DNA of 5,402 nucleotides from Mageeibacillus sp. UBA1257. GTDB lineage: Bacteria > Bacillota > Clostridia > UBA1212 > UBA1257. A program made the translations under genes and the position numbers. The notes under the pieces are model-generated. The model saw nothing but the letters and a program-made list of their open reading frames with translations, did no database searches and had not been told where the DNA came from. Numbering within the stretch: the first letter of the stretch is position 1; the number at the start of each line of letters is the position of its first letter. Shown piece by piece: positions 1 through 4,763 of the stretch. The stretch is taken from contig DBVT01000075.1 in the NCBI GenBank assembly GCA_002308775.1, positions 2,321 to 7,722 on the forward strand. The letters run 5' to 3'.

Positions 1-3
1 TTT

Positions 4-29
4 TTTGTTGTCAAAGTTTGTTGTCAAAG
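4..29. repeat. 13-base perfect tandem duplication over the ligase stop codon
   Basis: The unit TTTGTTGTCAAAG occurs at 4-16 and again at 17-29 without a mismatch. Read on the minus strand, each copy is CTTTGACAACAAA. The ligase stop codon (24-26) lies in the first copy that the ribosome meets, so the duplication leaves the protein unchanged. Each copy also contains TTGACA on the minus strand, which could act as a -35 box for a gene left of the window, but no -10 box can be seen because the sequence ends. Confidence 0.8.
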
Positions 30-1658
30 TTTTATCTCATTCTGGGCGGCGACAAGACTCTCGCCGCAGTATATTTTACGAAGAACGGGTTTTTCGATCT
101 TGCCTGTGGGATTGCGGGGCACCTTTGCGAAGATGATCTTTCGAGGCCTCTTGTATCTGGGCATGCCCATGCAGAAAGCGTTCACATCTTCTTCAGTGAG
201 AGTCGCGCCTTCCTTGACCTCGATTATCGCCGCCGCGATCTCACCCAGCCTCTTGTCGGGAAGACCTATGACGGCAACGTCCTTGACGGCGTCGTTTTTA
301 CGAATGAAATCTTCGATCTGAACAGGGTAGAGGTTCTCGCCGCCGGTGATGATGACGTCCTTCTTGCGGTCTACGAGGAAAATAAATCCGTCCTGATCCT
401 CGGCAGCCATATCTCCCGTCATGAGCCAGTCGCCCTTCAAAACGTCGTTAGTTGCCTTTTCGTCCTTGTAGTAGCAGACCATGACGCCGGGGCCTTTAAC
501 GGCGAGTTCTCCGACTGTCCCCTGAGGTACGGGATTTCCGTCGGGACCTACGATCTTCGTCTCCCATCCGTATCCGGCTTTTCCTATCGCACCGACTTTG
601 TGCACGTTATCGATGCCCAAATGCACGCATCCGGGACCGATCGATTCGGAAAGTCCGTAGTTCGTATCGTACTTGTGATTCGGGAAAACCTTCAGCCATC
701 GAGCGATGAGTGACGGCGGAACGGGCTGCGCTCCTATATGCATCAGTCTCCACTGTGACAGCTCGTAATTATCAAGCTTTATATCTCCTCTGTCTATCGC
801 ATCAAGTATATCCTGCGCCCACGGAACGAGCAGCCACACGATCGTGCAATGCTCCTGCGACACGGCTTTCATGATCCATTCAGGCTTCGTGCCTTTTAAT
901 ATTACGGCTTTTCCTCCGACGAGAAGAGATCCGAACCAGTGCATTTTAGCGCCCGTGTGATAGAGCGGAGGTATGCAGAGGAAAACGTCTTCGTGCGTCT
1001 GCAGATGGTGATTCTGCTCGACTTTGCAAGAGTGCATGAGCGCTTTATGCTTGTGGAGTATCGCCTTCGGGAAGCCTGTCGTTCCGGAAGAAAAATATAT
1101 CGCTCCGAAATCGTCGTCCGTTATCTGTATCATCGGATCCTTTTCCGTAAAAAGCGGCACGAGCTTCTCGTAGCTTTCAGCGAAAGTGGGGCAGTCCTCA
1201 CCGAGGTAAAATAAAGTCGAAAGTTTTTTTACCTGTCCGAAGATCTCTTCGATCCTTCCTGTGAATTCAGGTCCGAAGATCAGAAATTCGGCGTCTGAAA
1301 GATCGAGACAGTATTTGATCTCGTCCGCAGAGAATCTGTAATTCATCGGAACCGCAAGCGCTCCCGATTTGAGCACGCCGAAATATATCGGCAGCCATTC
1401 GATGCAGTTCATGAGCAAAATTGCCACTTTTGTGCCTTTTTTTACGCCTCTTGACAGCAAAAGATTCGCGAATTTGTTCGCGCGCTCGTCAAATTCCTTC
1501 CATGTTATTTCGTTTCTGTACTGCTGGTCAGGCGTCGTCTCAATGAGGTTGTATTCACGCCATGTTCCCCTTTTCTCATCCAGGGGGTTGATCTCGACGA
1601 GAGCCGTCTCGTCCCCGTAAAGCCGGGCATTCTGTCTCAACAAATCTGTGATAGGCAT
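24..1658 (-). CDS. Acyl-CoA ligase (AMP-binding, class I adenylate-forming enzyme)
   Basis: This 544-residue cytosolic enzyme is predicted to activate a carboxylic acid with ATP to an acyl-adenylate and then transfer it to CoA. The core motifs are intact: the P-loop YFSSGTTGFPKA (about 188-199), YGLSES (334-339), the TGD motif (414-416), the hinge DRKKDVIITGGENLYP (430-445), and the C-terminal catalytic lysine in NPTGK (K520). The length is normal for the FadD/CaiC-like group. Between the N-terminal strand (ALVEIN) and ITWKEFDERANKFANLL there is a charged stretch of about 25 residues (roughly 25-50) that is longer than in typical members. The start is supported by a purine-rich AGGAAGGGAAGGA site just upstream and a promoter 80-110 bases upstream. 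The gene is transcribed divergently from the lipoprotein unit. The acyl substrate cannot be read from sequence: fatty, aromatic or bile acids, or a carnitine-like acid, all remain possible. The class is certain; the substrate is unknown. Confidence 0.93.
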   Translation of the reverse strand: MPITDLLRQNARLYGDETALVEINPLDEKRGTWREYNLIETTPDQQYRNEITWKEFDERANKFANLLLSRGVKKGTKVAILLMNCIEWLPIYFGVLKSGALAVPMNYRFSADEIKYCLDLSDAEFLIFGPEFTGRIEEIFGQVKKLSTLFYLGEDCPTFAESYEKLVPLFTEKDPMIQITDDDFGAIYFSSGTTGFPKAILHKHKALMHSCKVEQNHHLQTHEDVFLCIPPLYHTGAKMHWFGSLLVGGKAVILKGTKPEWIMKAVSQEHCTIVWLLVPWAQDILDAIDRGDIKLDNYELSQWRLMHIGAQPVPPSLIARWLKVFPNHKYDTNYGLSESIGPGCVHLGIDNVHKVGAIGKAGYGWETKIVGPDGNPVPQGTVGELAVKGPGVMVCYYKDEKATNDVLKGDWLMTGDMAAEDQDGFIFLVDRKKDVIITGGENLYPVQIEDFIRKNDAVKDVAVIGLPDKRLGEIAAAIIEVKEGATLTEEDVNAFCMGMPRYKRPRKIIFAKVPRNPTGKIEKPVLRKIYCGESLVAAQNEIKL

Positions 1659-1662
1659 ATTA

Positions 1663-1675
1663 TCCTTCCCTTCCT
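1663..1675 (-). promoter_or_regulatory. Double ribosome binding site of the acyl-CoA ligase
   Basis: On the minus strand the sequence AGGAAGGGAAGGA precedes the ATG at 1658-1656. It holds two overlapping Shine-Dalgarno-like cores. The distal AGGAAGG leaves about 10 bases to the start and the proximal AAGGA leaves 4. Either could pair with 16S rRNA. The site supports the chosen start codon, which also gives the expected N-terminus for the family. Confidence 0.7.
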
Positions 1676-1693
1676 ACTAAACTACAAAACTAC
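1674..1693 (-). repeat. Period-8 direct repeat in the ligase leader
   Basis: On the plus strand, CTAC recurs exactly every 8 bases (1674, 1682, 1690), with A/T-only spacers TAAA and AAAA. On the transcribed strand this gives GTAG-TTTT-GTAG-TTTA-GTAG, placed between the predicted transcription start and the ribosome binding site and overlapping the latter by two bases. It might be a binding site for a regulator or simply a low-complexity stretch. Confidence 0.5.
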
Positions 1694-1721
1694 GTTGCGC
1701 CGTCATGCGCGAGGTAAAATG

Positions 1722-1734
1722 CCTTGTTGCAAGG
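1722..1734. promoter_or_regulatory. Palindrome at the predicted ligase transcription start
   Basis: CCTTG-TTG-CAAGG is a perfect 5-base inverted repeat with a 3-base centre. It covers the position where leftward transcription from the promoter at 1739-1767 should begin (about 1732). That is a usual place for a repressor operator. As RNA it would also form a short hairpin at the very 5' end of the ligase transcript, which could protect the message. The function is inferred from position only. Confidence 0.35.
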
Positions 1735-1738
1735 GTGT

Positions 1739-1767
1739 AGTATATATTACGAAAAGTCGTTTGTCAA
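1739..1767 (-). promoter_or_regulatory. Predicted housekeeping promoter for the acyl-CoA ligase
   Basis: Reading the minus strand, the -35 box is TTGACA (plus positions 1762-1767, perfect match). A 17-base spacer follows, then the -10 box TATACT (1739-1744, five of six matches to TATAAT). The expected transcription start is near 1732, giving a leader of about 74 bases before the ATG at 1658. Box quality and spacing make this a strong candidate for the vegetative sigma factor. Confidence 0.75.
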
Positions 1768-1800
1768 GCTCTCCGAAAGGTCTGCGGTCAACTTGACAAA
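1760..1800. promoter_or_regulatory. Inverted repeat joining the two divergent promoters
   Basis: TTTGTCAAG (1760-1768) and CTTGACAAA (1792-1800) are perfect 9-base inverted copies separated by 23 bases. Their centres are 32 bases apart, close to three turns of the helix. Each arm contains the complete -35 hexamer of one of the two divergent promoters plus flanking bases that also match. Part of the symmetry follows from two consensus -35 boxes facing away from each other, but the three extra matching bases per arm are not required by that. It could be a shared operator for a dimeric regulator. That is inference. Confidence 0.5.
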
Positions 1801-1821
1801 AGAGGCGGGTTATTTTAATAT
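1793..1821 (+). promoter_or_regulatory. Predicted housekeeping promoter of the lipoprotein-hisA-hydrolase unit
   Basis: The -35 box TTGACA (1793-1798) is perfect. It is followed by a 17-base spacer and the -10 box TAATAT (1816-1821, four of six matches including the key first, second and last positions) in an A/T-rich stretch. Transcription should begin near 1828, leaving an untranslated leader of about 49 bases. This position shows that the lipoprotein must start at 1877: the in-frame upstream ATG at 1724 would lie before the promoter. Confidence 0.72.
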
Positions 1822-1862
1822 ATCGACAGAACGGCAGACGATATTTACTTCGATTTCAGAAA

Positions 1863-1868
1863 AGGTGG
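1863..1868 (+). promoter_or_regulatory. Ribosome binding site that fixes the lipoprotein start
   Basis: AGGTGG lies 8 bases before the ATG at 1877. The open frame extends upstream to another ATG at 1724, but only the 1877 start has a ribosome binding site, a promoter at the right distance, and a signal peptide at its very N-terminus. Confidence 0.75.
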
Positions 1869-1876
1869 CAGCGAAA

Positions 1877-2968
1877 ATGAAGAGAGATTTTAAGATATTA
1901 TTTATCGCCATGGTTCTTGTGATCGCGTGTATGTTTGTGTCCTGCAAGGACTCGGGAAACGCCAATACGGACGATACTCCGGAGCCTGACGCGAAAGTAA
2001 CGGCGACGCCCCTTCCGACACCCCTTCCGACGCAGACACCGCTGCCGACACTTGCTCCTTTGAGCGAGCCCGAAGCGCAGAAGATCCCGGAAGGAAAAAT
2101 GATCTACTACGAGGATTTCGATTCGTATGCGAACACTGCTTCCAACGATGCCACATTCGAGGCGCTCCGCAAAAACGGCGTGTGGAAGATAGACGATAAA
2201 GAGAATGTTTTTTACCCCGAATCGATATCTTACAGCGACAAAAACACCTCGCAATACACGATCGAGGACGGAAAACTCGTTGTCAGAAACTATAAAGACG
2301 CAAACGGAAACGACATCTCCGGAAAGGATTCCTACATAATAATCGAAGACGAAAACTACCTCTGGGAGGTATATAAGGACAAATATACGATCCAGTACGA
2401 CGTCACGTACGGTGAATCAGGCAACGCAAAAAGATACCTTAGTCTCATGTGGAACTACTGGGGACAGTGCTACAACAGCTTCCATTTCAGAGTATGCGGA
2501 TACGCGAACTACCAGATCCACTACAATCGTGAAGGGTTGGACGGATGGTTCGACATCGATTCCACATCGGCAGAGTACTGCGCAAAAGCACAGGACGACG
2601 CGGGTATTCCTTCGATCGCGATGAGGCTCCTCGGAGAGAACATAAACGGCAGACAAGATACCGTATTCAAGGGCATTCCCGTAACGATCAGGATCCAGGT
2701 CGACCCGGAGAAGGGTGCTACGATCTGGATGAGGACTGACTGCGAAGGCGCCGTAACGAACGACTGGGTAAAGATCACGGAGGCTGTCGCCGGAACTGTG
2801 GGCGAGCGTCACTGGAACGACTATTTCAAATACTGCCACGGCGGTTCGCTCTGCCTGAAAACAGGCACCACTATGAACGGAAGCATTGACAATATCATGG
2901 TCTGGACGGGCTTCGGCGAAGTTCCCTCGGATCACACAGTAAACTTCACACCTACGTCACTCAAGTAA
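1877..2968 (+). CDS. Secreted lipoprotein with Thr/Pro linker and predicted beta-sandwich domain
   Basis: The 363-residue product is not a named protein I recognise. Its layout is clear. A positive N-terminus (MKRDFK) is followed by a hydrophobic stretch (about 7-22) and a lipobox cysteine, either VIAC (C18) or FVSC (C23). Next come an acidic, disordered segment and a TPLPT-repeat linker (about 43-62), then a globular domain of about 290 residues starting near MIYYEDFDSY. The domain has alternating strand-like segments such as DGKLVVRN, YTIQYDVTY, VTIRIQVD, ATIWMRTD and a closing GSIDNIMVWTG. These resemble concanavalin-A/LamG-like sugar-binding folds; this is pattern resemblance only. It has eight tryptophans and six cysteines (198, 207, 235, 289, 320, 326) after the linker. 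It is probably anchored to the outer face of the membrane, with the linker crossing the wall. A glycan-binding role is a guess. It is first in the unit with hisA. Confidence 0.85.
   Translation: MKRDFKILFIAMVLVIACMFVSCKDSGNANTDDTPEPDAKVTATPLPTPLPTQTPLPTLAPLSEPEAQKIPEGKMIYYEDFDSYANTASNDATFEALRKNGVWKIDDKENVFYPESISYSDKNTSQYTIEDGKLVVRNYKDANGNDISGKDSYIIIEDENYLWEVYKDKYTIQYDVTYGESGNAKRYLSLMWNYWGQCYNSFHFRVCGYANYQIHYNREGLDGWFDIDSTSAEYCAKAQDDAGIPSIAMRLLGENINGRQDTVFKGIPVTIRIQVDPEKGATIWMRTDCEGAVTNDWVKITEAVAGTVGERHWNDYFKYCHGGSLCLKTGTTMNGSIDNIMVWTGFGEVPSDHTVNFTPTSLK
2009..2032 (+). repeat. 12-base tandem repeat coding for the Thr/Pro linker
   Basis: CCCCTTCCGACA (2009-2020) is followed directly by CCCCTTCCGACG (2021-2032), one mismatch. 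A further diverged copy (CCGCTGCCGACA) lies at 2039-2050 after a 6-base insertion. Together they encode the TPLPT-type repeats of the lipoprotein linker. Because the unit is a multiple of three, slippage would change linker length without breaking the frame. Confidence 0.75.
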
Positions 2969-2974
2969 AAAAAT

Positions 2975-3760
2975 ATGAAATTCAGACCGTGCATCGATAT
3001 TCATAACGGAAAGGTAAAACAGATAGTCGGCTCTTCGCTGTCGATCGACGCGAGCAGTGCAAAGGAGAATTTTGTGTCTTCAAAAAGCGCAGCCGACTTC
3101 GCTTTGCTTTACAAAAAAGACATGCTCACCGGCGGTCACGCGATCAAGCTCTCCGGCACACGTGAAGACGACGAGGCGATGTTATCAGCCCTTAAAGCAT
3201 ATCCCGGAGGACTGCAGGCGGGAGGAGGAATGAATTCCGCAAACTGCCTTAAATATCTCGAAGCGGGAGCGTCTCACATAATCGTGACGTCGTGGCTTTT
3301 TGAGGAGGGACATTTTAACATGTCGCGCCTTGAAGAGCTCGTAAAAATATGCGGAAAAGATCACATCGTGATAGATCTGAGCTGTATGAAAAACGGATCG
3401 GGAGATTATGTCGCGGCAATGAACAGGTGGCAGACTGTGACTGATCTTGCCGTAAACGGGCAGTCTTTGAAAGAACTCTCTTCATATTGCGACGAATTTT
3501 TGGTACACGCGATAGCGAGCGAAGGACTTCGAAAAGGACCGGACAAAGAATTGATCTCGCTTCTTGCAGACGCCGCGGAGAACGGTCTTCATAACGGCGC
3601 GAAGATCACTTATGCCGGCGGGATCGCGACGTTTTACGATATCGGAAAGGTGAAAAGATACGGAAAGGGGCTTGTCGATTTCACTGTCGGAAGCGCTCTC
3701 GATATTTTCGGCGGCTCGATGTCGTACGAAAAATGCGCGAAAAAATACGGCGGACAATAA
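2975..3760 (+). CDS. hisA: HisA of the eukaryotic type: ProFAR isomerase, histidine synthesis
   Basis: This 261-residue (beta/alpha)8-barrel enzyme isomerises the ribose of ProFAR to PRFAR, the fourth step of histidine synthesis, in the cytosol. It follows the eukaryotic HIS6-type pattern rather than the common bacterial HisA. Supporting stretches are FRPCIDIHNGKVKQIVG (3-19), AYPGGLQAGGGMNS (75-88), EAGASHIIVTSWLF (96-109), DLSC (134-137), DEFLVHA (173-179), YAGGIATFYDI (213-223) and VDFTVGSALDIFGG (234-247). The two catalytic aspartates expected for HisA are D8 and D134; the GGG at 83-85 and GGI at 215-217 fit the phosphate-binding loops. The start agrees with the family N-terminus. It lies 6 bases after the lipoprotein stop with no visible Shine-Dalgarno sequence, so translation probably depends on ribosomes arriving from the gene before it. 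No other his gene is nearby. Confidence 0.93.
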   Translation: MKFRPCIDIHNGKVKQIVGSSLSIDASSAKENFVSSKSAADFALLYKKDMLTGGHAIKLSGTREDDEAMLSALKAYPGGLQAGGGMNSANCLKYLEAGASHIIVTSWLFEEGHFNMSRLEELVKICGKDHIVIDLSCMKNGSGDYVAAMNRWQTVTDLAVNGQSLKELSSYCDEFLVHAIASEGLRKGPDKELISLLADAAENGLHNGAKITYAGGIATFYDIGKVKRYGKGLVDFTVGSALDIFGGSMSYEKCAKKYGGQ

Positions 3761-3780
3761 CTGATCAATAACGGACAGAT

Positions 3781-3787
3781 AAAGGAG
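3781..3787 (+). promoter_or_regulatory. Strong ribosome binding site of the nucleoside hydrolase
   Basis: AAAGGAG lies 7 bases before the ATG at 3795, in the 34-base gap after hisA. It contrasts with the missing site before hisA and suggests that the hydrolase is translated independently within the same transcript. I see no promoter in the gap. Confidence 0.75.
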
Positions 3788-3794
3788 AACAGAT

Positions 3795-4715
3795 ATGGAC
3801 AATGAACGACTCATCAGGAATCTGAGCGTCCCGAAGGGGAAGATCGACTGCGTGCTCGATACGGACACTTTTAACGAAATTGACGACCAGTTCGCCCTTT
3901 CTCTCATGGTAAAAAGCGAAAAATGCAATGTAAGAGGCCTTTTCGCGGCTCCTTTTTTGAACGATCTGTCGGAAAGCCCGGCTGACGGCATGGAGAAAAG
4001 CTACAACGAAATATTGAATCTTCTGACTCTCATGGGAAGGGAAGACCTCAAAAAAGTCGCTTTCAGAGGCTCGGAAAAATATCTGCCTGATGAGAAAACT
4101 CCCGTTGCGAGCGAGGCCGCGTCAAAGCTTTGCGAGCTGGCAGCAGGCTATTCCGCTGACCGTCCTCTATACGTAGTCGCGATAGGGTGCATAACAAATG
4201 TTGCATCCGCTGTTTTAATGGATAAAAGCATCACTGATAAGATCGTCGTCGTCTGGCTCGGAGGACACGACATACACTGGCCGGACACGAGGGAGTTCAA
4301 TATGTACCAGGATATCGCCGCCGCGAGAGTAGTCTTCGACTGCGGCTGTCCTCTCGTTCAGCTGCCGTGCATGGGCGTCGTTTCTTCATTTTACGCGACG
4401 GGACCGGAACTCGAATATTATCTCAGGGGTAAAAACAAACTGTGCGATTATCTCGCGGATCATACTATAGAAGCGGCTGAAAATTATGCGAAAGGACGCG
4501 TATGGAGCAGAGTCATCTGGGACGTCACGGCTGTCGGATGGCTCTTGAATGACGGAGACAGATTCATGGATTCACGCCTTATGCCGAAGCCTGTGCCGGA
4601 ATACGACGGGACGTATTCTTTCGATAGCTCCCGTCAGATCATGCGATATGTCACATATATTAAAAGGGACGCTTTGATGGGCGAATTGTTTGAAACGCTC
4701 GCGAAAAAAGAGTGA
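3795..4715 (+). CDS. Nucleoside hydrolase family protein with variant active-site motifs
   Basis: This 306-residue cytosolic protein belongs to the inosine-uridine nucleoside hydrolase family, which splits the N-glycosidic bond of ribonucleosides to free base and ribose using a bound calcium. The length is usual. The metal site is DTDTFNEIDDQFAL (22-35), two residues longer than the classic DxDxxxDD pattern. Further family marks are VAIGCITNVASAV (128-140; classic GPLTNVA), VVWLGG (152-157), EFNMYQDIAAARVVF (167-181) with the ribose-binding asparagine N169, and IWDVTAVGWLL (241-251) with the calcium-ligand aspartate D243. In the last motif tryptophan W242 stands where purine/pyrimidine hydrolases often carry the leaving-group histidine. 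No signal peptide is visible. It is probably the last gene of the lipoprotein-hisA unit and converges on glgB. Fold and sugar binding are secure; the leaving base, or whether the substrate is a usual nucleoside, is not. Confidence 0.88.
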   Translation: MDNERLIRNLSVPKGKIDCVLDTDTFNEIDDQFALSLMVKSEKCNVRGLFAAPFLNDLSESPADGMEKSYNEILNLLTLMGREDLKKVAFRGSEKYLPDEKTPVASEAASKLCELAAGYSADRPLYVVAIGCITNVASAVLMDKSITDKIVVVWLGGHDIHWPDTREFNMYQDIAAARVVFDCGCPLVQLPCMGVVSSFYATGPELEYYLRGKNKLCDYLADHTIEAAENYAKGRVWSRVIWDVTAVGWLLNDGDRFMDSRLMPKPVPEYDGTYSFDSSRQIMRYVTYIKRDALMGELFETLAKKE

Positions 4716-4763
4716 TACCCCGCAAAAGTGACTGATATCAGACAAAATATTTATATATGTTTT
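4716..4763. other. 48-base convergent gap, no canonical terminator
   Basis: This gap separates the stops of the nucleoside hydrolase (plus) and the branching enzyme (minus). It holds a perfect 10-base palindrome CTGATATCAG (4732-4741) and an A/T-rich stretch (4744-4763) that can fold only as a weak A-U/G-U stem. No G/C-rich hairpin followed by a T run is present on either strand, so termination may be Rho-dependent, or transcripts may overlap into the opposing genes. Confidence 0.5.

Noticed and set aside
18..713. 231-codon open frame on the plus strand
   Set aside because: It is antisense to the ligase, whose conserved motifs fix the true frame; it has no ribosome binding site and no recognisable protein features.
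1696..1712. TGCGC repeats or GCGC stem in the ligase leader
   Set aside because: Only four perfect pairs on the transcribed strand; expected by chance in a G/C-rich patch.
1724..1876. Upstream in-frame extension of the lipoprotein to an ATG at 1724
   Set aside because: It lies before the predicted promoter, has no ribosome binding site, and would bury the signal peptide 51 residues inside the protein.
2417..2935. 172-codon open frame on the minus strand inside the lipoprotein gene
   Set aside because: No recognisable motif, no ribosome binding site, and fully antisense to a gene with signal peptide and promoter.
3482..3991. 169-codon open frame on the minus strand across hisA and the hydrolase
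   Set aside because: It overlaps two genes with strong family motifs and shows no family signature itself.
2975..4715. A histidine or nucleoside salvage pathway cluster
   Set aside because: Only one gene of each pathway is present and the products do not feed each other directly, so no pathway claim is supported.
4744..4763. Possible terminator hairpin AAAATAT...ATATGTTTT
   Set aside because: The stem is only A-U and G-U pairs with a very short T tail, too weak for a canonical intrinsic terminator.
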